Below, piece after piece: positions 1 to 7,207 of a DNA stretch of 11,720 nt. The notes beneath the pieces were generated by a model, which saw nothing but the letters and a program-made list of their open reading frames with translations, was not told the DNA's origin and did not search any database. The first letter of the stretch is position 1, and every line of letters begins with the position of its first letter. Source of the DNA: JALHVH01 sp964544265 (GTDB lineage Bacteria > Acidobacteriota > Aminicenantia > Aminicenantales > Saccharicenantaceae); contig CAZJBD010000074.1 of assembly GCA_964544265.1 (NCBI GenBank), forward strand, positions 1 to 11,720. The letters are read 5' to 3'. A program made the position numbers and the translations under genes.

Positions 1-2
1 CC

Positions 3-95
3 ACAGTCCTCTCCGGCCTCCAATATGCCCATAAAGCCGTTCGTATCGTTATTCCTCGGGATCCGGCTGAGGGAATTCCGAATAACAAGCGGTAG
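3..95 (+). CDS. C-terminal end of an unidentified upstream protein (partial)
   Basis: The frame is open from the window edge to a TAG at 93-95 and encodes about 30 residues ending in GIPNNKR. The stop lies 11 nt before the ATG of the radical SAM/SPASM gene, the spacing expected of the preceding gene in an operon. The codons look like real coding sequence (many end in C or G, with no rare-codon run). Too little remains to recognise a family. A second frame is also open across the edge into the next gene, so the assignment rests on spacing and codon character only. Confidence 0.4.
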   Translation, partial: TVLSGLQYAHKAVRIVIPRDPAEGIPNNKR

Positions 96-106
96 CGATT
101 CCCCCC

Positions 107-1198
107 ATGCAGAAAATCAAATTCCGATTCAATCATAAGCACCGGGATTCGCACAACACGCCCGGGGTATTGAACTTGATGTTTCTCGACCTTACCAACC
201 GGTGCAACTTGAGATGCCGCTATTGTTTCAACAGCCATAAGCTCGATCTTGGCCCCGCCGATCTCGAAATCGGACTTCTTAAAAACGCTCTTCGTTCTCC
301 GATTTCGAAGAACGTGACAAATTGGTTCTTGTCGGGCGGAGAACCCCTCTGCTATCCCGATCTCTATGAAGCCCTCGCTTTATTTCAAGAATGCGGCCAC
401 CGCCCCAAAATCGCGACCAACGGGATTTTATTGAGGCCCGAGGTCGTCGACCAATGGGTCTCGATGGGGGTCCAATCCGTCCAGTTCTCTCTCGATTCCT
501 TGAGGCCGGCCGTTTTCCACGAGCTCAATATGGGTTCAGTGGAAAATCACCTGACGATCATCGAGAATCTCGCTTATGCCGTTAGGTCCCCCCTGCGGGT
601 TGTCGTATCCAGCGTTCTCACCACGGCCAATAAACGCGAGATCCAGGATATCATGAGTTTCTGCTACGAACTCGGCGTGGACTCCTACACCCTCTACCCA
701 TACGTTCCTGCTTCCAAGACCAGAACAGATCTGGTTGTGCCCCTATCCGACCAGATCGAAGTGTTTGATCATCTCCTCGGCGAATATGCAGCCATGTGCC
801 CCGTGCGAATCGTCGACATGAGCATTCCCCGTATCGAGGATTCGGAGTTCTATCCGCGATGGAACAGCAATCTCGATTTACGTTTGCATCCCTGCGGGGC
901 AGGCCAGTTCAATCTCAAAATCACGAACGAGGGCCGGGTATCGGCCTGCATTTGTCAGGACGCTCCAGAGTTTGTCGTCGGAGATCTCCATGAGCGCGAC
1001 ATCGACGAAATCTGGGTCTCTCCGGAAATCCAAAGCTTCCGGTCTCTGGTTAAAAATATTCCCGCCTGCCGCGCGTGTTCAATCCAAACCCGGTGCCGCG
1101 GGGGCTGCCGGAACGAGGCCTTCGTCTCCGGCTCCCGGGGGATCCTTTCGAACGACCCCCACTGCGATTATTTCAAGAGCCGGGACGGGAAGACATGA
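107..1198 (+). CDS. Radical SAM/SPASM domain protein
   Basis: This 363-residue enzyme has the radical SAM signature CNLRCRYC (C33, C37, C40), which binds the 4Fe-4S cluster that cleaves S-adenosylmethionine, and a GGEP motif at 77-80 for SAM binding. Its C-terminal third is a textbook SPASM domain: C263-x12-G276-x4-C281, then C321-x2-C324-x5-C330-x3-C334, then C353. That gives seven cysteines for two auxiliary 4Fe-4S clusters. Family members (anSMEs, PqqE and many RiPP maturases) modify peptides or proteins; others act on small molecules. The substrate here cannot be read, and no precursor peptide gene is visible nearby. The N-terminus is short, with only about 32 residues before the first cluster cysteine, and no RiPP recognition domain is evident. 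The ATG at 107 has no clear Shine-Dalgarno. The stop overlaps the next start (ATGA, 1195-1198), implying translational coupling to the membrane prenyltransferase. Confidence 0.93.
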   Translation: MQKIKFRFNHKHRDSHNTPGVLNLMFLDLTNRCNLRCRYCFNSHKLDLGPADLEIGLLKNALRSPISKNVTNWFLSGGEPLCYPDLYEALALFQECGHRPKIATNGILLRPEVVDQWVSMGVQSVQFSLDSLRPAVFHELNMGSVENHLTIIENLAYAVRSPLRVVVSSVLTTANKREIQDIMSFCYELGVDSYTLYPYVPASKTRTDLVVPLSDQIEVFDHLLGEYAAMCPVRIVDMSIPRIEDSEFYPRWNSNLDLRLHPCGAGQFNLKITNEGRVSACICQDAPEFVVGDLHERDIDEIWVSPEIQSFRSLVKNIPACRACSIQTRCRGGCRNEAFVSGSRGILSNDPHCDYFKSRDGKT

Positions 1199-2256
1199 GT
1201 TACGCGAGCGAATCTCATAAAGAGCCTTCTGCGATGTCAGGAGGACCTTCTCCTGTCTGGAAATGGGCATTAAAAGAATCCCTCGGGGGACCGAGAGGGT
1301 TTGCGAAAATGTCCCATCTCTGGCTTCCTCTAGCTCTCCTTTTGCTCTCCCGTTCCGCACCCGATTTAAAAGCGGCCTTTCTCCGGATTCTGGGCTTGAT
1401 CTTCGCCGTTCTCTGCAAGGTCCAGTTCAGCATTCTATCTAATGATCTCTGCGATCGGCACGAAGATCAGACCGCCGGGAAAAGGCGGTGGATCGGATAC
1501 CTGCCGGGATACGTCGGTCTTATGATTACGACCTTTGTCATAGCGGCGGGAACCGCGACGGTTCTCCTCATGGGTGGGTCTCTTCGAGCGACACTCGCTT
1601 ACGCGGGGACGATTCTGTTGAGCTTGTTCTATTCCCTCAAGCCCTTGAGGTTTAAAGAACGGGGCGTCTGGGGTCTCCTCATCTATGCGCTGTCCGCGAC
1701 GTTTGTCTTTGTCTTGGTCCCCTGGACCTGGTTCCCTTCGGGGCCGCTCCTTTTGGTGGCGCTTTTAGCGGCCGTCTTGTCGGATAAATGGATCCAAATC
1801 CATTTCCATCAGGTCATCGATTACGCGGCGGATCTGAGCGGGGCGACGCGAACGTATACCGTTCGGGCCGGGCTCGAGCGTGCTCGATCAACGCTCCGGC
1901 ATGTATCCTTCGCCGCGTCCATCGTATTGCTCGGCATGATCGGGATGATCCTCCTCCTCTTAAGCCACTCGACTCCGAAGCTTATCGTGGTCCTGGCGAT
2001 TGCTGCCGGCGTCCTCTTCGTCTCCCGAGTATACATAACAAGGGCCGATAAAGAAGATTCTCCAGCCGCATCCGTTTTAGCCGCGGAATTGCCCTGGCTT
2101 CATCTTGGACTTACGTATCTTTTATTCTACGTTCTTCCTCCCGTTCTATTTGTTTTCTTGGCTTGGGGAGAACCGCGGCTATGGGTGCCAACGTCGCTCT
2201 CCTTCTACTCTCTGCTGGAAGCATCTTGGCAATCTTTCCGTTATCGGTATACATGA
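1195..2256 (+). CDS. UbiA-superfamily membrane prenyltransferase
   Basis: UbiA enzymes are integral membrane proteins that transfer a polyprenyl group from its diphosphate to an acceptor. This 353-residue protein has both aspartate motifs: NDxxDxxxD at 83-91 (N83, D84, D87, D91) and DxxxD at 209-213, preceded by HFHQ. It also has the family's Y-S-L-K-P-L-R-F-K-E-R-G segment at 146-157. About eight or nine hydrophobic segments follow the first 40 residues, spread over 41-325. The start chosen is the ATG at 1195, which overlaps the TGA of the SPASM gene. The open frame extends back to 1075, but that part lies inside the upstream gene and looks non-coding. The 3' end overlaps the next radical SAM gene by 4 nt. 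The acceptor could be a quinone ring, a lipid, a sugar or an intermediate made by the neighbouring radical SAM enzymes; nothing in the sequence decides this. Family confidence is high, specificity unknown. Confidence 0.88.
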   Translation: MSYASESHKEPSAMSGGPSPVWKWALKESLGGPRGFAKMSHLWLPLALLLLSRSAPDLKAAFLRILGLIFAVLCKVQFSILSNDLCDRHEDQTAGKRRWIGYLPGYVGLMITTFVIAAGTATVLLMGGSLRATLAYAGTILLSLFYSLKPLRFKERGVWGLLIYALSATFVFVLVPWTWFPSGPLLLVALLAAVLSDKWIQIHFHQVIDYAADLSGATRTYTVRAGLERARSTLRHVSFAASIVLLGMIGMILLLLSHSTPKLIVVLAIAAGVLFVSRVYITRADKEDSPAASVLAAELPWLHLGLTYLLFYVLPPVLFVFLAWGEPRLWVPTSLSFYSLLEASWQSFRYRYT

Positions 2257-3365
2257 GACACGACATGCAGAAACCCTCATGCCGGCCGAGCTCTTTGAAA
2301 AAGTATATTCCCTGGCCGTGGAAAGCCGCCAGGCTTTATATCAACAACCAATCTCTGCGCGCTCTTCTCCAGGTCTTATTCCATGTCTATCGCAAAAGCA
2401 CAGGCCGGACGGCCTGGGAATCAGCGCTCTTAGCTGTTACCCATCGGTGCCAAGCTCGTTGCGCTCATTGTTTTGCCCGGGTCGAAGCTCCTGACATCGG
2501 TCCCGAGCTGTCTACGAAGGAGTTCCGGGCGGTCATGGACCAGCTCAAGGCATTTGGCGCCCTCCAGGTTTTTTTCACTGGTGGCGAGCCTATGATGCGA
2601 GAGGATATTTTTGATTTGGTGGCTCATGCCCATGAGATCGGTTTGCTCACCCGCCTCAGCACCAACGGCTATCTCTTAACGCGGGCGTGCGCGATCGAGC
2701 TCAAACGGGCGGGGCTCAATCAGTGCGGAATCTCAATCGACGACGCTGATCCCGAGGTTCACGACAGGCTCCGCGGCTTGCCGGGATCTTTCGAAAGGGC
2801 GATCGACGGCTTCCGCTACCTCCGCGAATGCCGTATCGACCGGAAAATCCTGGGCTATGCCTCACACAGGAATATCCCCGGAGGACTCGAGCGGATCATT
2901 GAGCTGGGCTGGAAGATCAAGGTCAATTCCATCCACTTCAATATCCCCCTCCGGGCTGGCAACTGGTCTGATCATCAAGAGGAGATGCTTTCGGACAAGG
3001 AGATGGCCAACTTCCGCAAGCTCTTGAGATACCCCCTTGTAGAGATCGCATTCCCGAAGCCTGGCGGTCTGTGTGACGCTTGCGCCAAGTTGATCATCGC
3101 CATCAACCCCGTGGGCGACGTATTGCCCTGTCCCGTCGTTTCCGTGGCCATGGGCAACGTTCGCGAAGAACCGCTTTCGTTCATCTGGCATCGATACGGG
3201 TCCGGGCTTCAGCTAAAAACAAAGGGCGGGTGCCCCATGAACGACGATCGGGACCGCGAGATTCTGCAGAGGCATACCGCATTGGCTCGGGCGCGCGGTT
3301 TGAAAATGTCTGTCCGTTCGGGCGGCTGTCATGTCGACTGGACAAGTGCAGGTTCATTTTCATAA
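2253..3365 (+). CDS. Radical SAM protein with twitch-like auxiliary domain (copy 1)
   Basis: This 370-residue enzyme carries CQARCAHC (C66, C70, C73) for the SAM-cleaving cluster and GGEP at 110-113. The C-terminal part has C277-x10-G288-x4-C293 followed by C327 in GGCPMN, with an extra C274. That fits a shortened SPASM ('twitch') domain holding a single auxiliary Fe-S cluster; the CX2CX5CX3C block of full SPASM is missing. A basic amphipathic stretch of about 45 residues precedes the radical SAM core and might touch the membrane, which would suit the neighbouring membrane prenyltransferase; this is inference. The start is the ATG at 2253 in the overlap ATGA with the prenyltransferase stop. 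The open frame runs back to a TTG at 2163, but alignment with copy 2 supports 2253. By hand count, residues 111-240 match copy 2 at 105 of 130 positions. Substrate unknown. Confidence 0.9.
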   Translation: MRHDMQKPSCRPSSLKKYIPWPWKAARLYINNQSLRALLQVLFHVYRKSTGRTAWESALLAVTHRCQARCAHCFARVEAPDIGPELSTKEFRAVMDQLKAFGALQVFFTGGEPMMREDIFDLVAHAHEIGLLTRLSTNGYLLTRACAIELKRAGLNQCGISIDDADPEVHDRLRGLPGSFERAIDGFRYLRECRIDRKILGYASHRNIPGGLERIIELGWKIKVNSIHFNIPLRAGNWSDHQEEMLSDKEMANFRKLLRYPLVEIAFPKPGGLCDACAKLIIAINPVGDVLPCPVVSVAMGNVREEPLSFIWHRYGSGLQLKTKGGCPMNDDRDREILQRHTALARARGLKMSVRSGGCHVDWTSAGSFS

Positions 3366-3403
3366 GATCTAGGCGACGATGGCCACATCTTTTTTCCTAG
3401 ATC
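3366..3403. repeat. Perfect 8-bp inverted repeat after a stop codon
   Basis: GATCTAGG at 3366-3373 and CCTAGATC at 3396-3403 are perfect inverted copies separated by 22 nt. The left arm begins directly after the TAA of radical SAM copy 1. A T6 run lies inside the loop just before the right arm, and a T-rich stretch follows at about 3413-3422. It could form a weak hairpin, but the geometry is not that of a standard intrinsic terminator. Confidence 0.5.
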
Positions 3404-3484
3404 CTGCTTCCCGTTTGTTTTTCATTCTCAGCCCCGAGGGAACCACGGCAATGGATGCTGGTGATTCATTCCTTTATCGGTATA
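3386..3484 (+). pseudogene. Decayed remnant of the 3' end of the UbiA-family gene
   Basis: Bases 3386-3460 align without gaps to 2116-2190, inside the C-terminal coding part of the prenyltransferase gene, at a constant offset of 1270. By hand count 49 of 75 positions match, and most differences are T/C or G/A changes. The best block is AACC(A/G)CGGC(A/T)ATGG(A/G)TGC. After a deletion of about 37 nt, 3469-3484 matches 2236-2251 at 15 of 16 positions. No frame is maintained. The simplest reading is that the radical SAM gene was duplicated in tandem together with the end of the upstream gene, and the second copy of that end has since drifted. The stretch also contains TATAAA at 3481-3486, 10 nt before the next ATG, which could serve as a -10 box; no good -35 accompanies it. 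Confidence 0.7.
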
Positions 3485-3496
3485 AATAAAAGATAA

Positions 3497-4600
3497 ATGC
3501 GTACATCATGGGATCTATTAAATCCGTCAAAGATGTTCCTCCCCGCTTTACGAAGAGCTGTGCGGCTCTATACCAACAATCATTCTCTGCGTGCCTTTCT
3601 CCAGACCTTCGTCCACGTCTCTCTCAATGTTGTACGCAGGCCGGCCCCGGTATCGGCCCTCCTGGAAATGACCTTTCGGTGCCAAGCCGATTGCCCTCAT
3701 TGTTGTGCCCGGGTCGAGGATTCCGAAACCGGCCCCGAGATGTCCACAGAGGAGTTCCGCGCGGTCTTGAACGAGCTTAAAGGGCTTGGCACTCTCCAGG
3801 TCCTTTTCACCGGAGGCGAGCCTCTATTGCGCGAGGACATTTTCGATTTGGTGGCTCATGCCCACGACATCGGCCTGCTCACCCGCCTCAGCACCAACGG
3901 CTACCTCTTGACGCGCGCCTGCGTGGCCAAGCTCAAGCGGGCCGGGCTCAATCAGTGCGGAATCTCGATCGACGACGCTGATCCCGCAGTCCATGACCGG
4001 TTTCGCGGGCTGCCGGGTGCTTTCGAGAGGGCGGTCGAAGGATTCAAGTACCTGCGCGAATTCCGCGTCGACGGGAAGATCGTCGGCTACGTCACCCACA
4101 GGAATCTTTTGGGAGGCCTCGAGCGGATCATCGAGCTGGGCAGGAAGATCAGGGTGAATTCCATTTTCTTCAATATCCCTCTCCGAACGGGCCGATGGTC
4201 CGATCATCAAGAAGAGGTGCTTTCAGACAAGGAAATGGCCAGCCTCCGCAGGCTCCTGAAATACCGCCTTGTGTCGATCGAGTTCCCAACGCCGCGCCGC
4301 ATGTGCTGCGCCTGTGCCAAATCAGTTATCGCTATCAATCCGGCGGGCGACGTCCTGCCCTGTCCGGCTATCCCCATGGCCATCGGCAATGTCCGCGAAG
4401 AACCGCTGGCGTCCATCTGGAAACGCCATGTATCCAGCCCAAGGCTGGAAACAAGGGGCGGGTGCCCCATGAACAACGATCAGGATCGAGAAGTCCTGCG
4501 GAAGCACGCCGCGGCGATGCGGGCCCAGTCTTTGAGACCGGCTATCCCACGTGACAGGCTAAGAACTTTATTTGACCGCCGTGGGCGGCCTGCGATTTAG
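3497..4600 (+). CDS. Radical SAM protein with twitch-like auxiliary domain (copy 2)
   Basis: This 367-residue paralogue of the preceding radical SAM protein carries CQADCPHC (C62, C66, C69) for the SAM-cleaving cluster, GGEP at 106-109, and the auxiliary signature C273-x10-G284-x4-C289 with C323 in GGCPMN. Extra cysteines unlike copy 1 lie next to both clusters: C70 directly after the radical SAM motif, and C270 and C271, giving CCAC where copy 1 has CDAC. The core is nearly the same as copy 1, whereas the N-terminal 15 residues and the last 30 or so are unrelated in sequence; the tail here is rich in arginine. No Shine-Dalgarno is seen before the ATG at 3497. It may be read through from the operon or use its own weak promoter. 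Two retained copies suggest two related substrates or a heteromer, but this is inference. Confidence 0.9.
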   Translation: MRTSWDLLNPSKMFLPALRRAVRLYTNNHSLRAFLQTFVHVSLNVVRRPAPVSALLEMTFRCQADCPHCCARVEDSETGPEMSTEEFRAVLNELKGLGTLQVLFTGGEPLLREDIFDLVAHAHDIGLLTRLSTNGYLLTRACVAKLKRAGLNQCGISIDDADPAVHDRFRGLPGAFERAVEGFKYLREFRVDGKIVGYVTHRNLLGGLERIIELGRKIRVNSIFFNIPLRTGRWSDHQEEVLSDKEMASLRRLLKYRLVSIEFPTPRRMCCACAKSVIAINPAGDVLPCPAIPMAIGNVREEPLASIWKRHVSSPRLETRGGCPMNNDQDREVLRKHAAAMRAQSLRPAIPRDRLRTLFDRRGRPAI

Positions 4601-4635
4601 TCCACGCCTTTGCGAGCGCGAACGAGCTCTATTGA

Positions 4636-6084
4636 TTACATATTCTTGTCGATAAACCCTTTTCTCAGGGTCATCCACAGGATCTTGATATCCAGGCCGA
4701 ACGACCAGTTCTGGATGTAATAGAAGTCATATTCCAGCCGCTTCTCGATCGAAGTGTCTTGCCGCAGGTTGTGAACCTGTGCCCAGCCGGTGATCCCCGA
4801 TTTGACCTTGTGCCGGAGCATGTATTTCGGAATCTTTTCCCGGAAATCCAGGACGAAGGTCGGTCTCTCGGGACGCGGCCCGATCAGACTCATCTGGCCA
4901 GTGAGGACGTTGACGAGCTGGGGGATCTCGTCGATGCTGTATTTCCTGAGGAACCTGCCGATCTTCGTGACCCGCGGATCATCGCGCTCGGACATGACCG
5001 GACCTGTTAATTTTTCGGCATCGCAGACCATGGTTCGGAACTTGTGGATGACGAAACTGCGGCCGTCCAATCCAACGCGCTCCTGGTGGTAAAAGACCGG
5101 CCCCTTCGAAGTGAGTTTAATGAGAATGGCGACGATCAGCAACACCGGGGACAACAAAACGAGGAGCAGGGCTGAAACGACGGCGTCGGTCGCCCGCTTG
5201 ACGAACTGCCGGCCCCCTTTGAGGGGAACATCGTCGATCGTGATCACGGGGAACCCGTCAAGGTCCTGAACGTTCGCCTTGAGGGTCAGGAGCTGGAACA
5301 GGTCCGGGACGAGCCGGACGGTAACCGGATATTTTGTTACGATCTGAAAGGTTTCAAGAATCCTGGGATAACGTTCAAAATCCAGGGCAACGTAGACCTC
5401 GGAAATGCTGTGTTCCTCAACCACGGCGCCAAGGTCTGCCAGCGAGCCGAGGACACGGACTCCGCCGTCGACATCAATCGTCTCCCCCGCTTTCTTCTCA
5501 TCATCCAGGAAGCCCTTGATCCGAAAGCCCAGGTCCTTAAAGGTCCGGAGCTTCTGGGCGATCATCCTCCCCATGTCCCCGGCCCCGACGATGACGACAT
5601 TGGTCAGGTTCAGGCCACGAGAGTAGCGCCTTTTCATAAAGAAGTAGATCTGATTCCGGAAGATCAGGATTATGAAGATGACGCTCACAAAATAAACGGC
5701 CAGAAAACCGTGCGAGAGCTTGAATGTCATCCGGTAGAGGGGAACCTGCCCCTGGCTATAATTGTAGAGGTAGTTCAGGAAGGAGAACGAGACCAGAATA
5801 GTTAAAAAGGCGTTGAGGGTGACATAGAGGAAGTCGTCGATCTTGGCCCGACGGAGCTTGCTTTTGTAAAAGCCCTGCAGATAGAAGATCCCAAGATGAA
5901 CCGCCAAGAACAGGGGGAAAACGGCGATATAAGACCGCAAAGGGGGAATCCCCCGGGCGGGGTCGACCGGGATGATATAAGCATAGAAACGGAAGAGATA
6001 AGAATAAAAGTAGGAAACAAGAATTGCCAGGCTATCGCTAAGCACGAACAACCCGACGAGCCTGAGCCGTTTTTCCGAGATCAC
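4636..6084 (-). CDS. Polyprenyl-phosphate sugar-1-phosphate transferase (WbaP/WcaJ type)
   Basis: This enzyme starts polysaccharide assembly by moving a sugar-1-phosphate from a UDP-sugar to undecaprenyl phosphate at the inner membrane. The 482 residues follow the usual three-part plan: four or five N-terminal membrane segments (about 5-150), a Rossmann-like CoA-binding-type domain starting with GAGDMG at 167-172, and a C-terminal bacterial sugar transferase domain from about 295. The last includes a membrane helix (300-323), the ERVG...HKFRTM block (335-352), the catalytic Asp-Glu pair D385-E386 in SIDEIPQL, MSLIGPRPE (398-406) and GITGWAQV (430-437). Length is normal for the family. The start is GTG at 6084, overlapping the upstream TGA by 4 nt, with an AGGGGA-like ribosome site 5 nt upstream. 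It is the last gene of its operon. The sugar (glucose, galactose or other) cannot be told from sequence alone. Confidence 0.93.
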   Translation of the reverse strand: MISEKRLRLVGLFVLSDSLAILVSYFYSYLFRFYAYIIPVDPARGIPPLRSYIAVFPLFLAVHLGIFYLQGFYKSKLRRAKIDDFLYVTLNAFLTILVSFSFLNYLYNYSQGQVPLYRMTFKLSHGFLAVYFVSVIFIILIFRNQIYFFMKRRYSRGLNLTNVVIVGAGDMGRMIAQKLRTFKDLGFRIKGFLDDEKKAGETIDVDGGVRVLGSLADLGAVVEEHSISEVYVALDFERYPRILETFQIVTKYPVTVRLVPDLFQLLTLKANVQDLDGFPVITIDDVPLKGGRQFVKRATDAVVSALLLVLLSPVLLIVAILIKLTSKGPVFYHQERVGLDGRSFVIHKFRTMVCDAEKLTGPVMSERDDPRVTKIGRFLRKYSIDEIPQLVNVLTGQMSLIGPRPERPTFVLDFREKIPKYMLRHKVKSGITGWAQVHNLRQDTSIEKRLEYDFYYIQNWSFGLDIKILWMTLRKGFIDKNM

Positions 6085-7199
6085 GCCCGTCCCCTATGTC
6101 CGATCCATTTTTGCCCCAGGTAGGCGGAGATTCGTTCCTTGAAATTTTTTCGGGAAAAATCCATGGCGTTCGACCTTATGGCGACCCTATTACATTCGAA
6201 GGTCCGGAATTTGTCAAGGGCGCCCAGAAGGCCCGCGACCGATAGGTCTTCGAAAAGAAGGCCAGTTTCTCCCGGGACGACGGTCTCCCGGGAGCCTCCC
6301 CTGCCATAAGCGATGACGGGCGTCCCGCAGGCCTGAGCCTCGAGGGTGGCGATGCCGAAATCCTCCTCGCCGGGAAGGATAAACGCTTTCGCCTGCCGGT
6401 ACAGGCGACGAAGGTCCTCGGAACCTACCGCGTTCAGGAACTCGACGTTGGGCCGGGAGCGCCTTTTGAGGGCCTTATATTCAGGGCCCGTGCCGACGAT
6501 TTTCAGGGGAGCTCCCGTCCTGTTGAACGCCTCGACGGCCAGGTCGATCCGTTTGTAAGGGACCAGGGCCGATACGATCAGGAAGAAATTCCCCGCCGGC
6601 GGGGATTCGTCCGGCGTGTAAAAGTCGCTGTCCACGGGAGGAGGAATGATATCTGCCTCTCGTCGATAATACCGTTTGATCCGGCGAGCGACGTTGGCCG
6701 AATTGGCGACGAAATAGTCGACACGGGCCGAGCTCGCGACATCCCAGATCCGAAGGCGGTGGATGACCGCCGGGATGAGGAAGCGGGAGAGCGGAGAAAG
6801 GCGGGCCGGCGAAAAATAGGAGAAATACAGGTTCCAGGCGTAGCGCATGGGAGAATGGATATAGCTAACATGGAGAGCGTCCGGGCGCGGGATGACTCCT
6901 TTGGCCACGCAATGGGACGTGGAGATCACGAGATCGTAATCCTGAAGATCGAACATCTCCGCGGCCAGGGGAAAAAGCGGAAGATAAGAGCGGTACTTTT
7001 TCCTGAGGAAAGGCATGCCTTGGAGAAAACTCGTCCGGATGATCCGCTTTTCGATGTTCTCGTGTTGGCTGCCCTTAAAATGGAAGAGGGTGTAGATCGG
7101 GGCCTTGGGAAAGATCTCAGCCAAAACCTCCAAGACTTTTTCACCGCCTCTTTGGCCGGTCAGCCAGTCGTGGACCAGGGCGACTTTAGCGTTTTTCAT
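6081..7199 (-). CDS. Family 4 glycosyltransferase, WbaZ-like
   Basis: This 372-residue GT-B fold enzyme probably adds a sugar, perhaps mannose, to the lipid-linked polysaccharide at the cytoplasmic face of the membrane. The N-terminal domain begins VALVHDWLTGQRGGEKV, where the GGEK loop is typical of this subgroup, and includes YIHSPMRYAWN at 113-123. The C-terminal donor-binding domain shows LVPYKRIDLA (212-221), IVGTGPE (234-240) and the EX7E pair E279/E287 followed by CGTPVIAYGRGGSRETV. It resembles WbaZ mannosyltransferases more than the other GT4 proteins here. It starts 9 nt after the previous gene's stop, has no Shine-Dalgarno, and has its own promoter candidate, so it may be made from a leaderless message. 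It is coupled to the sugar-phosphate transferase gene by a 4-nt overlap (GTGA). Confidence 0.92.
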   Translation of the reverse strand: MKNAKVALVHDWLTGQRGGEKVLEVLAEIFPKAPIYTLFHFKGSQHENIEKRIIRTSFLQGMPFLRKKYRSYLPLFPLAAEMFDLQDYDLVISTSHCVAKGVIPRPDALHVSYIHSPMRYAWNLYFSYFSPARLSPLSRFLIPAVIHRLRIWDVASSARVDYFVANSANVARRIKRYYRREADIIPPPVDSDFYTPDESPPAGNFFLIVSALVPYKRIDLAVEAFNRTGAPLKIVGTGPEYKALKRRSRPNVEFLNAVGSEDLRRLYRQAKAFILPGEEDFGIATLEAQACGTPVIAYGRGGSRETVVPGETGLLFEDLSVAGLLGALDKFRTFECNRVAIRSNAMDFSRKNFKERISAYLGQKWIGHRGRA

Positions 7200-7207
7200 C
7201 GAAAATG

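Noticed and set aside
2163..2252. N-terminal extension of radical SAM copy 1 with a hydrophobic stretch resembling a signal peptide, starting at TTG 2163
   Set aside because: It lies wholly inside the UbiA gene. The ATG at 2253 overlaps that gene's stop in the usual ATGA manner, and copy 2 has no such extension.
2862..3191. 109-codon minus-strand open frame inside radical SAM copy 1, with a similar one inside copy 2
   Set aside because: It is antisense to the conserved enzyme core. Its presence in both copies follows from their shared sequence, and no start signals or domain are seen.
3458..3486. Full promoter for radical SAM copy 2 (TATAAA with a -35 at 3458-3463)
   Set aside because: The -10 is good, but the hexamer 17 nt upstream (TGGTGA) matches the -35 consensus at only 3 of 6 positions, so it was not listed as a feature.
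3366..3496. Possible small precursor-peptide gene in the spacer between the radical SAM paralogues
   Set aside because: No open frame with a start signal spans the region, and it is explained by a decayed copy of the UbiA gene end.
4574..4590. GC-rich hairpin CCGCC-gtg-GGCGG near the convergent junction, considered as a terminator
   Set aside because: The stem has only five clean pairs, lies inside the coding end of copy 2, and is not followed by a T run on either strand.
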